The notes: a model not told the origin generated them from the letters alone. 64,000 nucleotides of DNA from Hymenobacter mellowenesis (GCF_030581005.1 NZ_JAUQSX010000003.1:310001-374000); one strand, 5' to 3'; shown: positions 29,646 to 39,728, counted from the first letter of the stretch. Numbers and translations: made by a program.

Positions 29646-32060
29646 TTAATTACTGGTAAGCGTCAGACTGCCTGGCGCTAGGCCTTCTGCCATGGCCTTG
29701 ATGGTAATAGTCCCAGCCTTCTCCGTCGTCTGAATAATTGCCAACGCCATCCCGTTGTAAGCCTTGCGTTCCGGCTTTTTAAACGACTCCATGCTAGCCT
29801 GATACCCGTTATCCACGCCAGCAATGAACCCCGGGCCGCTCACCGAAAACTTCACCAGATTAGTTGCGTCGGGAACCAGGTTGCCAGCCGCATCCAGCAC
29901 ACGCACTGTTATAAAGGACAGGTCTTTGGCGTCGGCGCGCAGCTTACTGCGGTCGGCAGTGAGTTCGATTTTGGCCGGCGGGCCGGCGGTTTTGATGGTG
30001 CTGGTCAGCACGGTCTGGCCGGCTTTGCGCGAAATGGCTTGCAGGGTGCCGGGGGCGTAGGGCACGCGCCACATCACATGCAGGTCGTCGGTATATTTCT
30101 TTTTAACACCCAGAGACTTACCGTTCAAAAATAGCTCCACTTCGTCGGCCTGGCTGTAATAGGCCCACACATCCACGGTTTGGCCGGGGCGCCAGTTCCA
30201 GTGCGGCAGCAGGTGCAGCACGGGCTGGGTGGTCCATTCGCTTTGGTACAGGTAATAAGCATCCTTGGGGAAGCCGGCCAGGTCAATAACGCCGAAGTAG
30301 GAGCTGCGCGCTGGCCAGGGGTAGGGCAGGGGCTCGCCTAAGTAATCGAAGCCGCTCCACACAAAGGCGCCACTGATAAACGGGCTGTTGCGGACGGCCC
30401 GCCAGGCGGCTTCGTGGGTGGCGCCCCAGTAGGGCGCGGCGTGGTCGTAGCTGGAGGCGGTGAAGTCGGCGTTGCCGGTGGTGAGCTTGGTTTTGCCGTC
30501 CCGGGGCCAGATGCGCAGGCTGTCGGACGGCAGGTCGTAGTGGCCCCGCGTTTCATACGCCGCCGCGATTTCGGTGGCCAGGAATTTCTGGCCAGGAAAG
30601 CTAGCGGGCAGCTTGGGGTAGTCGGCGTGCTTGTAGTTGAAGCTCAACACGTCGAGCACGCCGGCCTGGCTGATGAAGTTCTTGGCTGGCTCCTGCTCCG
30701 TCAGGGCCGAGGTGACGGGCCGCGTCGGGTCGAGGCGCTTTACGGTGGCCGTCAGCTCGCGGGTCAGGCGCGTGCCGGTGCTGTCGAACTGCTCCCGGAT
30801 TTCGTTGCCGATGCTCCACAGAAACACGCTCGGGTGGTTGCGGTCGCGCCGAATCTGGTCTTCCAAATCACGATGGTGCCACTGCTTGAAATCGAGGTGG
30901 TAGTCTTGGCCGTTCTTCTTTTTCTGCCACATGTCTAAGGCCTCATCCAGTACCAGAAATCCCATCCGGTCGCACAAGTCCAGCAGCTCCGGCGCGGGCG
31001 GGTTGTGGGCGGTGCGGATGGCATTGCAGCCCATCTTTTTCAGGATTTCCAGCTGCCGCTCCATGGCGCGCAAGTTCACGGCCGCGCCCAGCGCCCCCAA
31101 ATCGTGGTGCTGGCACACGCCCTGGATGCGCAACGGCTGACCGTTCAGCAGAAAGCCAGTTTGGGTGAACTCACAAGTGCGGATGCCCAGCGGCGTTTCG
31201 TATTCGTCCTCAAGCGTTTTGCCCGTCAGAATCGTGGTTTTCACCCGGTACAGATACGGTTTCGCCACCGACCAAAGCTGCGGATTTTTAAGGTTGAGCT
31301 TCTGAGAAACGGTAGCCGAAGCCCCCGGCAGCTGCACGCCCGGGGTCAGCTGCCGCGCTACTTCCCGGCCGCTTTGGTCGAGCAGCACCGTTTGCAGGCT
31401 CACCTTGCGGGGCGCGCCCGTGGTGTTGCGCAGCTGGGTTTGCACGGCCACCGTGGCGGCCTGCGCGCTCACGGCGGCCGTGGTCACGAAGGTGCCCCAC
31501 TCGTCCACGGCCACTTGGTGCGTGGTCACCAGCCGCACGTTGCGGTAAATGCCGGAGCCCGTGTACCAGCGCGAATCGGGCTGGGCCGAGTTATCGACCC
31601 GCACGGCCAGCACGTTGGCCTGGCCCGCCGGGCGCAGGTAGCGCGTCAGCTCGTAGCGGAAGGAGATGTAGCCGTTCGGCCGCTGCCCCAGGAGTTGGCC
31701 GTTCAGCCATACCTCGCTGCGCTTGTACACCCCATCGAACTCGATAAATATGTTGCGCCCGGCCGTGGCCGGCAGCGTGAACGTCTTGCGGTACCAGCCG
31801 ATGCCGGTGGGCAGGCCGCCGCCTTCGGGCTTGGCGGGGTTCTTTTCATCAAACTGGCCCTCGATGCTCCAGTCGTGCGGCAGCGTGAGCCTGCGCCAGG
31901 CGGCGTCGCTGAACGTGGCATCTTTCGCGCCAGCTTCGTCGCCGAGGTAGAACTTCCAGCCCTGGTTGAAATCCGCCACCACCCGCGTTACCGGCTGGGC
32001 CCCAAAGATGCTTTGGGAGCTGAGTAACAGTAGAAGTAAGGGAAGAAGCAGACGAGGCAT
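29646..32060 (-). CDS. Exported GH2 glycosidase (beta-galactosidase/beta-glucuronidase group) with DUF4982-like domain
   Basis: 804 residues with signal peptide MPRLLLPLLLLLLSSQSIFG. The sugar-binding domain is followed by an Ig-like domain and a TIM barrel with acid/base Glu420 in SIGNE and probable nucleophile Glu497 in FLATEIA. The C-terminal part carries a DUF4982-like strand region (VDVWAYYSQADEVELFLNG) and an invasin-type Ig domain (DLSFITVRVLDAAGNLVPD). This architecture is common in Bacteroidota GH2 enzymes that act on galactosyl or glucuronyl side chains. The exact sugar cannot be told. The gene lies 9 nt before the LacZ-type gene, suggesting co-transcription. Confidence 0.88.
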   Translation of the reverse strand: MPRLLLPLLLLLLSSQSIFGAQPVTRVVADFNQGWKFYLGDEAGAKDATFSDAAWRRLTLPHDWSIEGQFDEKNPAKPEGGGLPTGIGWYRKTFTLPATAGRNIFIEFDGVYKRSEVWLNGQLLGQRPNGYISFRYELTRYLRPAGQANVLAVRVDNSAQPDSRWYTGSGIYRNVRLVTTHQVAVDEWGTFVTTAAVSAQAATVAVQTQLRNTTGAPRKVSLQTVLLDQSGREVARQLTPGVQLPGASATVSQKLNLKNPQLWSVAKPYLYRVKTTILTGKTLEDEYETPLGIRTCEFTQTGFLLNGQPLRIQGVCQHHDLGALGAAVNLRAMERQLEILKKMGCNAIRTAHNPPAPELLDLCDRMGFLVLDEALDMWQKKKNGQDYHLDFKQWHHRDLEDQIRRDRNHPSVFLWSIGNEIREQFDSTGTRLTRELTATVKRLDPTRPVTSALTEQEPAKNFISQAGVLDVLSFNYKHADYPKLPASFPGQKFLATEIAAAYETRGHYDLPSDSLRIWPRDGKTKLTTGNADFTASSYDHAAPYWGATHEAAWRAVRNSPFISGAFVWSGFDYLGEPLPYPWPARSSYFGVIDLAGFPKDAYYLYQSEWTTQPVLHLLPHWNWRPGQTVDVWAYYSQADEVELFLNGKSLGVKKKYTDDLHVMWRVPYAPGTLQAISRKAGQTVLTSTIKTAGPPAKIELTADRSKLRADAKDLSFITVRVLDAAGNLVPDATNLVKFSVSGPGFIAGVDNGYQASMESFKKPERKAYNGMALAIIQTTEKAGTITIKAMAEGLAPGSLTLTSN

Positions 32061-32070
32061 TGGATGGGAT

Positions 32071-32168
32071 GTAGAGACGCGACACTTCGCGTCTCGTCGT
32101 TGCTGATGTTGTTTAAATGGCGTGGTGTCTGTCGTTCAGGCGGGAGACGCGAAGTGTCGCGTCTCTAC
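32071..32168. repeat. Family D hairpin element, copy D2
   Basis: Arms GTAGAGACGCGACACTTCGC and complement. Part of the spacer (TGCTGATGTTGTT) matches D1, so family D is a discrete ~98-bp element rather than two chance arms. It starts 10 nt upstream of the GH2 start codon. Confidence 0.93.
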
Positions 32169-32173
32169 ATCGT

Positions 32174-33316
32174 TCAATTTTTGGGTTCTTTTGGTTTCTT
32201 CACCGGCGGCGCGATAAACGCCACCATACTCTTGCCCAAGTCCTTAGACGTAGCCACCGCAATGCCGCGCTGGTCGGGCTTGTTCACGGCGCAGTAGTAG
32301 TGGTATACCACACCTTTGTATTTCAGCACGAAGGACTTATGGGCAAATAGCTCGTCGTAAGGCTCGGAGGGCTCAATCAAATTCGCGCCGGTCCAGTCGG
32401 TCCAGTGCGTAAGGTCGTAGGAGCAGGCGAAGCGGTTCACGGCGCCCTTCACGCCGGGGTAGAAGGCGCCGAAATAGAACATGACCCACAGGCCCTTATC
32501 CACTTCATCCATTTTTTGCAGGTAAGCATCACCAGTGATGCCGGTGTGATGGTTGAGCACGGGGTTGCGCAGGTAGCGCGTCCAGTGCGTCATGTCGTCG
32601 CTCACGGCCATGCCGATGCGCTCGGCGCCGCGCTTGGCGTTGAGGCTGTCGCCGTTGGCGTTGTAATACATCACGAACGGGTGGCCGGTGAGCTTGCTCT
32701 TGTCCCAGACAACCGAGCTTTTGTAGATGGTGTGGTTTTCCCACCAGCGCACGTCCTTGTCGTCGGGGCGCAGCACGGGTTTGGCTAGGCGCTGCCAGGT
32801 GGGCAGGGTGGTGGGGTCTTTAGCAGTAGAAGCTAGGCTGATGGAGAGCACGCCCTTCTCGTAGCCGCGCGAGTTGCCGCCGAAGTACGACAGCCAGTAC
32901 TTGCCTGCGTAGGGCTGCCACTCGTAGCTACCGCCCCACTTGGGGTCTTGCAGGGCCACGTAGCCGGCCTTTTGGTTGGTGTCCCAGTCGGTAGTATCGG
33001 TGAAAGACAGGATTTTGCCTTTGGTTTCCCACTTTAGCAGGTCCTTGCTCTGGGCCAGCCAGGTTTCGTAGCCGCGCCCGTCGTAGATGATGTAGGTCAT
33101 CCACCACTGCCCGTTTTTGCGGAACACGCTGGGGCAGTCCATCTTCTTCTTATTATCGTCGGTGACGAGCACCAGGCCGTACTTGTAAGGCGTTTTCACC
33201 TCCTCATACACCTTCTGCATCGCGGCGGGGGGCACGGCGGCAGGCAGCGCTTTTTGTGCCCAAACCGACTGGCCAAGGCCGCTAAGCAGCAAGAGAGAAG
33301 CAAGTTGAGTTTTCAT
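32174..33316 (-). CDS. Exported five-bladed beta-propeller glycosidase (GH43-like)
   Basis: 380 residues from ATG 33316, chosen for the signal peptide MKTQLASLLLLSGLGQSVWAQ and because it lies 4 nt after the stop of the upstream GH78 gene. Propeller blades are marked by MDCPSVFRKNGQWWMTYIIY, ETWLAQSKDLLKWETKG, RIGMAVSDDMTHWTRY and FACSYDLTHWTDW, the repeated 'SxDLxxW' pattern of GH43/GH117/GH130-type propellers. The MDCPSV Asp is a candidate catalytic residue. The family number is uncertain; coupling to GH78 suggests a role in the same side-chain breakdown. Confidence 0.68.
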   Translation of the reverse strand: MKTQLASLLLLSGLGQSVWAQKALPAAVPPAAMQKVYEEVKTPYKYGLVLVTDDNKKKMDCPSVFRKNGQWWMTYIIYDGRGYETWLAQSKDLLKWETKGKILSFTDTTDWDTNQKAGYVALQDPKWGGSYEWQPYAGKYWLSYFGGNSRGYEKGVLSISLASTAKDPTTLPTWQRLAKPVLRPDDKDVRWWENHTIYKSSVVWDKSKLTGHPFVMYYNANGDSLNAKRGAERIGMAVSDDMTHWTRYLRNPVLNHHTGITGDAYLQKMDEVDKGLWVMFYFGAFYPGVKGAVNRFACSYDLTHWTDWTGANLIEPSEPYDELFAHKSFVLKYKGVVYHYYCAVNKPDQRGIAVATSKDLGKSMVAFIAPPVKKPKEPKN

Positions 33317-33320
33317 GCGA

Positions 33321-36137
33321 TTACAAGGTTGCGTTAACCTCAAAATGATAAGTCCCCGAACCCGCCTTGATGCGCGCCCGGCCCTCCGCAAAGCCCAGCG
33401 ACTGGAACTCCGGGTGCTTCTCCAGTGGCTGGCCGCCTTCCGTGATGCGCGCCGAAGCGGTGGCCGGCAGGTAAATCGTGGCCGTAGTATTGGCCGGAAT
33501 GGTTACCGTCAAATCGAAGGAGTTGCCAGCCTTTTTCCATCTCGTCGCAATCAGGCCGTAAGGCGACTGGTGGCTGGCTTGGGCGTTGGTCACGTCGCCC
33601 ACCGGTTCGGGCCGGATGTCGATTTTGTTGAAGGCCACCGAGCCTTCGGCCGGCCGGATGCCCGCCAAGCCGCTGTAAAACCACTCCGTCAAATGCCCCA
33701 GCATGAGGTGGTTGTTCGACACCGTGGGCAGCGCCGCCCACGACTCGGTGAGGGCCGTGGCGCCGTGCGCCAGTTGGTAGCCGTAGCCGGGCACGTCGGC
33801 GCGGTTGTTCATCGCAAAAATGACGTCGGAGCGGCCAGCGTCTTCCAGCACGCGCAGCAGGTAGCGGTAGCCGATGTCGCCGGCCGTCAGGGCGTTGTCG
33901 CGGGTGCGCAGGTCCTGCACGATGTTCTCCACCACCGCTGCCTTGTCGGCCGGCGCGACCAGGCCCATGTACACAGCCATGGCGTTGGCCGCCTGGCTGC
34001 CGGTGGCGTACTGCCTGGTTTGGGGGTTGAAGAATTTGGCGTTAAAGGCGGTCTTTACTTCGGCGCCCAGTTTTTCATACTCGGCGGCCTCATCGGTTTT
34101 GCCCAGCAGCCGGGCTATTTGGGCCAGAATGGTGAGGTCGTAATAGTAAGTAGCCGTGCCGGTTACGCCCATCGGCGTGAGCTGCGACACGCCCGGCGGC
34201 TTGGGGCCGAGGTCGTACCAGTCGCCCAAGCCCTGCGCGAGAATATGGCCGCTGGCCTTGGTGCCGAGGTAGGCCACGTAGCGGCGCATCAGGTCGTAAT
34301 TCTCGGCCAGTACCTGCCGGTCGCCGTACCATTGGTACACGTACCAGGGCAGGATGATGCTGGCGCTGCCCCACTCCGGCGAGTCGCGGAACATGTCGCC
34401 GCCCCACTCAAACTTCACGTACTCGGGCGCGATTTCCGGCACCAGCCCGTTTTCTAGCTGCGAGGCGCGCATGTCGGCCAGCGTTTTGCGGCACAGCGTG
34501 GCCATGTCGTAGCCGTAGCGCAGTGAGGCCCCCATGAGGTGGGTTTGCTCCAGCCAGCCCAGCTTTTCGCGGTGCGGGCAGTCGGTGAGCACGCTGGCCA
34601 GGTTGCTTTTCACGGCCCAGTCTATCAGCGTATGGGTGCGGTTGAGCAGGTCATTCGAGCACGAGAACGAGCCCACGCTGGCCGCTGCGTTGCGGGTGTG
34701 CAGGGACGTGAGACTCAGAATTTCGGGCTGGTGCTTCGGGTTGCTTTCACCCTTGGGCACGCCCCCTTCCACCTGCGCGTAGCGGAAACCGGAGTAAGTA
34801 AAGCGGGGCCGCCAGGTTTCGACGCCACTGCCTTTCAGGATGTACGTGAAGTAAAAGCCGCGCCCAGTGTTCTTCTGGGTCACTGTTTTGTCGGCTCCGA
34901 GCAGCTCGGCCGGCGTAATCCGCACGGTGTCGCCGCGCTGGCCTTTTACCTGGATTTCGATGATGCCCGAGGCATTCTGCCCGAAGTCGTACACCCACTT
35001 ACCGGGTTGGGCCTGGGTCGTGCTTTGGGCTTTGAAGGTATCGAAAACCTGCAGCGGCTCCTGCTCCTGCGCCACCAGTTCGGGCGGGCCCTCTACCGAA
35101 ACCACGGGCCGCCAGGCCTGGTCTTTGAAGGCGGCCGTGGCCCAGCCGGCTGGCGCCAGGTCCGCGTTGTAGTCCTCGCCGCCGTAGATGCTGCTGAAGC
35201 TAACCGGGCCGGCGGCGGTACGCCAGGTTGGGTCGCTCACCACGTCCTCGTGCGAGCCATCGGCGTACATCAGCGCCAGCCGGCAAATCAGCTTGGGGTA
35301 GCCGAACGCCGACTTGAGCTTGCGGTACCGCTCCTTCACCGCTGGCACGTAGTAGAAGCCGTTGCCGAGCATGACGCCCAGCGCATTTTGGCCGTTCCTG
35401 ACCAGGCTGGTCACGTCAAACGTCACGTACTGGGCCTGCTTGTCGTACTTCGTCCAGCCGGGGTCGAGGAAGTGGTTGCCAATCTTTTGCCCGTTCAAAA
35501 GAGCTTCGAACTGCCCCAGGCCGCTGATGAATAGTGTGGCTTGAGTGAGCTGTTTTCTGGCCGTGAAGGACTTACGCAATAGCGGCAGGGTGTTGTTGTC
35601 GCGGTAAGTGTCCTTGGTGCCGTCCACGGGCAGCACGGTCACGCGCGCGGCGAGCAGCTGCTCGTGGGCTATCCAGCGGGCGCCTTTCCAGTCGGCGGCC
35701 GAAAACAGGCCCGTTTGCCACTCGCTAACTGCCGACCAGGCAGACGCGCCGCCTTGGTTGTCCCAGGTTTTGACCTTCCAGTAATACGTGTGGGCCGGCT
35801 GCAAAGCGCTGCCCGCGTAGCTCACTTGGACGGAAGCGGCCGACTGGATTTTGCCCGAGTCCCAGGTGTTGCCGAGGTTCTTGTCGAGGCTTGGGCGGCT
35901 GTCCGCTACCAGCACCTGATACGCGGTTTGCCGCACGTTGCGGCGGTCGGTGTGCAGCTCCCAGCTCAGAGCCGGCGTGCGGGTTTGCACGCCCAGCGGG
36001 TGGGGTTGGTATTCACATTTCAGGTTTGCCACGGCCAGTTTTTGCGCGGCGGCCGGATGATAAATCAGTACAATGAGCGTGAGCAAAACGGCAGCAGCAG
36101 GCGAGGGGTAGAAGGAAAGAAAAGTCCTTGTTTTCAT
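33321..36137 (-). CDS. Exported alpha-L-rhamnosidase (GH78)
   Basis: 938 residues from ATG 36137, where the leader MKTRTFLSFYPSPAAAVLLTLIVLIYHPAAAQ begins. The N-terminal fibronectin-like domain reads LKCEYQPHPLGVQTRTPALSWEL, followed by the Bac_rhamnosid_N beta-sandwich (FISGLGQFEALLNGQKIG). The catalytic (alpha/alpha)6 part has DCPHREKLGW at residues 519-528, the textbook GH78 catalytic segment, and EWGSASIILPWYVYQWYGD. It should release alpha-L-rhamnose from pectin fragments. It is the first gene of the minus-strand block, with a candidate promoter about 95 nt upstream. Confidence 0.95.
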   Translation of the reverse strand: MKTRTFLSFYPSPAAAVLLTLIVLIYHPAAAQKLAVANLKCEYQPHPLGVQTRTPALSWELHTDRRNVRQTAYQVLVADSRPSLDKNLGNTWDSGKIQSAASVQVSYAGSALQPAHTYYWKVKTWDNQGGASAWSAVSEWQTGLFSAADWKGARWIAHEQLLAARVTVLPVDGTKDTYRDNNTLPLLRKSFTARKQLTQATLFISGLGQFEALLNGQKIGNHFLDPGWTKYDKQAQYVTFDVTSLVRNGQNALGVMLGNGFYYVPAVKERYRKLKSAFGYPKLICRLALMYADGSHEDVVSDPTWRTAAGPVSFSSIYGGEDYNADLAPAGWATAAFKDQAWRPVVSVEGPPELVAQEQEPLQVFDTFKAQSTTQAQPGKWVYDFGQNASGIIEIQVKGQRGDTVRITPAELLGADKTVTQKNTGRGFYFTYILKGSGVETWRPRFTYSGFRYAQVEGGVPKGESNPKHQPEILSLTSLHTRNAAASVGSFSCSNDLLNRTHTLIDWAVKSNLASVLTDCPHREKLGWLEQTHLMGASLRYGYDMATLCRKTLADMRASQLENGLVPEIAPEYVKFEWGGDMFRDSPEWGSASIILPWYVYQWYGDRQVLAENYDLMRRYVAYLGTKASGHILAQGLGDWYDLGPKPPGVSQLTPMGVTGTATYYYDLTILAQIARLLGKTDEAAEYEKLGAEVKTAFNAKFFNPQTRQYATGSQAANAMAVYMGLVAPADKAAVVENIVQDLRTRDNALTAGDIGYRYLLRVLEDAGRSDVIFAMNNRADVPGYGYQLAHGATALTESWAALPTVSNNHLMLGHLTEWFYSGLAGIRPAEGSVAFNKIDIRPEPVGDVTNAQASHQSPYGLIATRWKKAGNSFDLTVTIPANTTATIYLPATASARITEGGQPLEKHPEFQSLGFAEGRARIKAGSGTYHFEVNATL

Positions 36138-36231
36138 TGCCTTGAATTTCGCTGCGACGGTGCTGGGCTGGGAAGGGATGGAGCGACAGGAATAATGGGC
36201 CTGACCGGATAAGGCCATTGACAAATGTAGA

Positions 36232-36239
36232 ATTTGAGC
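36232..36239 (-). promoter_or_regulatory. Candidate -7 box of the GH78 promoter
   Basis: On the minus strand the sequence is TACATTTG, matching the Bacteroidota -7 consensus TAnnTTTG, about 95 nt upstream of the GH78 ATG in the divergent intergenic region. No good TTTG -33 box is present at the usual spacing, so the call is weak. Confidence 0.35.
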
Positions 36240-36381
36240 CGCCCAGCCCCGTGCCGGGCTTTGGCATCTTGTTGTAGGATGTTAGCATGCGCCTCAGCGG
36301 GGCTACGGTCGGGTTTTTTCCAACCCTAGGAGCGGGCACCCCGTTAAGCGGCTAATCATTGCGCAAGGCGCCGGAAGTATC

Positions 36382-36618
36382 ATGAAGGAGAAAATCGCCG
36401 CCATCGCAGGAGCTCTGGGTGCCAGCTTGTTGCTGGGCGCCTGTCAGGACAAGCCCTCGCAACCCACCGCCACCGAGGCTGCCGCCCCGGTAGCCGACAT
36501 CACGGCCGATACCCTGAAGCGGGTGCGCGCCCCGAGGCAGCCGGTACCGTTCGTAGCCCCCACGAAAATTGGACGGATTCTGGGTGATAGGAGCCCGTCG
36601 CCGCCCGCCAGCCGCTAG
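36382..36618 (+). CDS. Small putative lipoprotein
   Basis: 78 residues. The leader MKEKIAAIAGALGASLLLGAC ends in a lipobox (LLGAC), so it is probably an anchored lipoprotein. The mature part is short, rich in Ala, Pro and Thr (TATEAAAPVADITADTLKRV) and ends in PSPPASR; no domain is recognisable. It is divergent from the GH78 gene and 90 nt upstream of the GH28 gene on the same strand. Its function is unknown. Confidence 0.6.
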   Translation: MKEKIAAIAGALGASLLLGACQDKPSQPTATEAAAPVADITADTLKRVRAPRQPVPFVAPTKIGRILGDRSPSPPASR

Positions 36619-36707
36619 GCCAGGAGGCGGTTTGGGTGAACTGCCGCTAAGCCAGGCGTCAGCACAGTACAGGAAGGTTGCGGGGTGAAAATCCTGGTGC
36701 TTGCGCC

Positions 36708-38255
36708 ATGCTACCACGCGCCGCCTGCCTGTTTTTATTGCTGCTGAGCTTCTGCCGAAACTTGGCCGCCGCCCCGCCCGCCGCCGGTTTCAACGTCCGG
36801 GATTTTGGGGCGAAAGGCGACAGCGCCACGCTCGATGGCGACGCCATCAACCGGGCCATTGCGGCAGCGACGAAGGCTGGCGGCGGCACGGTGTATTTCC
36901 CGGCGGGTACCTACCGCAGCTACTCCATCCGGCTGCAAAGCCACATCGGGCTCTACCTCGACCAGGGCGCCGTGCTGCTGGCCGCCGCGCCCGTGGGCGC
37001 CACCGGCTACGATGCGCCCGAGCCGGCCGACAACGACAAGTTCCAGGATTTCGGGCACAGCCACTGGCACAACAGCCTGATTTGGGGCGAGCGGCTGGTG
37101 GATATTTCCATCCTCGGGCCGGGCACCATTTATGGGCAGGGCCTTACGCGGGAAGGGCCGCACCAGTCCCCCGTCGGCAACAAGGCCATTGCCCTGAAGC
37201 TGTGCCGCAACGTGACGCTGAAGGATTTCACGGTGCGGCAGGGCGGCCATTTCGCGCTGCTGGCTACGGGGGTGGACAACCTCACCATCGACAACCTCAA
37301 GCTCGACACCAACCGCGACGGCCTCGACATTGATTGCTGCCAGAACGTGCGGGTGAGCAACTGCACTGTCAATTCGCCCTGGGACGACGCCATCTGCCTG
37401 AAAAGCTCCTTCGCCCTCGGCTACGCCCGCCTCACCGAAAACGTCACCATCACCAACTGCCAGGTGAGTGGCTTCGACCGCGGCAGCTTGCTCGACGGCA
37501 CCTACCGGCGCAACGAAGCCGCCCTCGTGCCCGACCACGAGGGGCCTACCGGCCGCATCAAGTTTGGCACCGAGTCGAACGGCGGCTTTCGCAACATTGC
37601 CATCAGCAACTGCGTGTTCACCTACTGCCGCGGCCTGGCTTTGGAAACCGTGGACGGCGGCCTGCTCGAAGACGTGACCATCAGCAACATCACGATGCGC
37701 GACGTTACGAACTCGCCCATTTTCCTGCGCCTCAGCAGCCGGCTGCGGGCGCCAGCCGGCACCGCCACGGGGCAGCTGCGCCGCATCAATATCAGCAATG
37801 TCACGGTGTATAATGCCGACGCGCGCTTTGCCACGCTAATTAGCGGCGTGCCGGGCCACCCCATTGAGGATGTGCGGCTGAGCAACATCAGCATCTGGTA
37901 TCGGCCGCTGGATGCGGCCTCGGCCGCCGCTATTCAGAAGGACCTGCCCGAAGACGAAAAAGGCTACCCAGAGCCCCAGAAGCTGGGCGTCGGCCCGGCC
38001 TACAGTTTCTACATCCGCCACGCCAAAAATATTGAGCTGAACGACGTAAATATCCACCTGCTGGGCACCGAAACCCGGCCCGCGCTTATGCTGACGGATG
38101 TGGACGGCGTGAGCCTGCGCAACGTGTCGGCCGATAGGGCGGGGCTGGTACTGAAGAACGTGCGCGGGCTGGAAGTGCGGGGTAGTGAAGCGTTGAAGAA
38201 GTCCATCAGCACGAGGTTGGGGCGGGGCCTGCCCCCGCCCGCCGTTGCCAATTAA
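36708..38255 (+). CDS. Exported polygalacturonase-type glycoside hydrolase (GH28)
   Basis: 515 residues from ATG 36708, which starts the signal peptide MLPRAACLFLLLLSFCRNLAA. The mature N-terminus GFNVRDFGAKGDSATLDGDA is the classic start of GH28 beta-helices. The catalytic region has NRDGLDID and DDAICLKS, corresponding to the Asp-containing NTD and DD motifs. The usual G-H-G motif is replaced by a GTESNGG segment, as in some exo-acting or rhamnogalacturonan-specific members. It should hydrolyse alpha-galacturonosyl linkages outside the cytoplasm. The next gene encodes a galacturonate lyase. Confidence 0.88.
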   Translation: MLPRAACLFLLLLSFCRNLAAAPPAAGFNVRDFGAKGDSATLDGDAINRAIAAATKAGGGTVYFPAGTYRSYSIRLQSHIGLYLDQGAVLLAAAPVGATGYDAPEPADNDKFQDFGHSHWHNSLIWGERLVDISILGPGTIYGQGLTREGPHQSPVGNKAIALKLCRNVTLKDFTVRQGGHFALLATGVDNLTIDNLKLDTNRDGLDIDCCQNVRVSNCTVNSPWDDAICLKSSFALGYARLTENVTITNCQVSGFDRGSLLDGTYRRNEAALVPDHEGPTGRIKFGTESNGGFRNIAISNCVFTYCRGLALETVDGGLLEDVTISNITMRDVTNSPIFLRLSSRLRAPAGTATGQLRRINISNVTVYNADARFATLISGVPGHPIEDVRLSNISIWYRPLDAASAAAIQKDLPEDEKGYPEPQKLGVGPAYSFYIRHAKNIELNDVNIHLLGTETRPALMLTDVDGVSLRNVSADRAGLVLKNVRGLEVRGSEALKKSISTRLGRGLPPPAVAN

Positions 38256-38258
38256 ACA

Positions 38259-38362
38259 GAACGTCATGCAGAGCGCAGCGAAGCATCTCGCGTGCCATCA
38301 CTAATCAAGTAATTGAATTACTACCACAAGCGAGATGCTTCGCTGCGCTCTGCATGACGTTC
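38259..38362. repeat. Family B hairpin element, copy B4
   Basis: Near-perfect arms from GAACGTCATGCAGAGCGCAG to the complementary GCATGACGTTC end, extending 4 nt beyond other B copies. Lies between GH28 and PL22. Confidence 0.93.
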
Positions 38363-38384
38363 TCGTTTTCCCAAATCCCACCCC

Positions 38385-39728
38385 ATGAAACACACTTTAG
38401 CACTATCCCTTTTCCTCCTCACCAGCACCGCCTACGCTCAAATTGGACGCCGCTTCCCATCCGAAAAAAAGACAGTAAAAGACCCTGTAACTGGCACGCC
38501 GCTCACCTTTCTCACCAGCACCCCGGCCGGCGATTCCAAGATTTACCAAACCCACAACCAGTGGACCAGCGACTTGCAATGGCTCATTTTTCGCTCCAAT
38601 CGGGCGAAAAACGAGGCTCTGGCCGTGAATGAGAAAACCGGCGAAATCGTGCAGGTGAGCGAGGGCGGCTACACCGGCATGCTCAACGTGGCGCGCAAGG
38701 CCATGAAGCTGTACTTCATGCGCGACCTGCCGGGCGCAACCAAAGACCAGCCGGCCGGCGTGCAGATTGTGGAGGTGGACTTAGCTCGGGTTTTTGCTGA
38801 TAGCAAGGCCGGCCATATGCAGCCCGCCAGTAACTACCAGCGCATCTGCGGTACCACCCCGGCGGAGTTGCAAGCCGGCGGCGACATGGCCCTCGACGGC
38901 GACGAAACCTGGGCCTACTTCCGCGTGGGCAAGGACGAAGCCGCCCGCCACCTTGCCCCCGGCATCAAGCTGGAAACCGAGTTTGGCCCGCGCCACATGG
39001 GCGCTGGCCCGGCCGGCATCGCGGCCATGAATGTGCAGACCGGCGCCATCAAATACGTGGTGTCGGTGCCGTTTCAGATTGGGCACATCCAGACCAACCC
39101 CTGGGTGCCGGGCGAAATCGTATTCTGCTGGGAAACCGGCGGTAAATCGCCCCAGCGCACCTGGACGGTGCAGGCCGACGGCAGCGGCCTGCGCCCGCTC
39201 TACCCCGAATCAGAATATGAATGGGTGACGCACGAGGCCGTAATTACCAAGGACGAAACCGCTTTCGCTATCATGGGCCACCGGCCCATCCCGGCCGTGG
39301 CCAAAGACGTGGCCCCCGGCACGCCCGTGGCCGGAGCCAACCCCGGCCAGGAAGCCGCCTGGGGCCTCTCCGGCACACGCGAGAAACCGACGGGCCTCGC
39401 CATCGTCAACCATCGCACCCGTGAAATGACCATTGTGGGCCAGACGCCCAGCGGCAGCGGCCTCTGGCACGTCAGCGGCTCGCCCGACGGCCGCTGGGCG
39501 GTGGGCGACGACTTCGCCCGCAATATTTATTTGATAGACCGCCACACTCACGAAATGCTGCTGCTCAGCACCAACCACAAAACCACCGCTGCCGACCACC
39601 CGCACCCCACCATGAGCCCCGATGGAACGCGGATTGAGATTCAATCGGCCATGCTTTCGGCTGATGGGAAGAGCATGAATATTTGTGTGATTCCGGTGCC
39701 TGCGGCGTGGCTGAAACGGAAGTATTAA
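38385..39728 (+). CDS. Oligogalacturonate lyase (PL22)
   Basis: 447 residues with signal peptide MKHTLALSLFLLTSTAYAQ, so exported here, whereas several relatives are cytoplasmic. The mature N-terminus GRRFPSEKKTVKDPVTG, then TSTPAGDSKIYQTHNQWT, is typical of PL22, a seven-bladed propeller that splits di- and oligogalacturonides by beta-elimination with a bound divalent metal. DHPHPTMSPDG near residues 405-415 provides the conserved His pair for metal binding. Its products, unsaturated uronates, can rearrange and feed KduI and KduD, encoded about 17 kb downstream. Confidence 0.9.
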   Translation: MKHTLALSLFLLTSTAYAQIGRRFPSEKKTVKDPVTGTPLTFLTSTPAGDSKIYQTHNQWTSDLQWLIFRSNRAKNEALAVNEKTGEIVQVSEGGYTGMLNVARKAMKLYFMRDLPGATKDQPAGVQIVEVDLARVFADSKAGHMQPASNYQRICGTTPAELQAGGDMALDGDETWAYFRVGKDEAARHLAPGIKLETEFGPRHMGAGPAGIAAMNVQTGAIKYVVSVPFQIGHIQTNPWVPGEIVFCWETGGKSPQRTWTVQADGSGLRPLYPESEYEWVTHEAVITKDETAFAIMGHRPIPAVAKDVAPGTPVAGANPGQEAAWGLSGTREKPTGLAIVNHRTREMTIVGQTPSGSGLWHVSGSPDGRWAVGDDFARNIYLIDRHTHEMLLLSTNHKTTAADHPHPTMSPDGTRIEIQSAMLSADGKSMNICVIPVPAAWLKRKY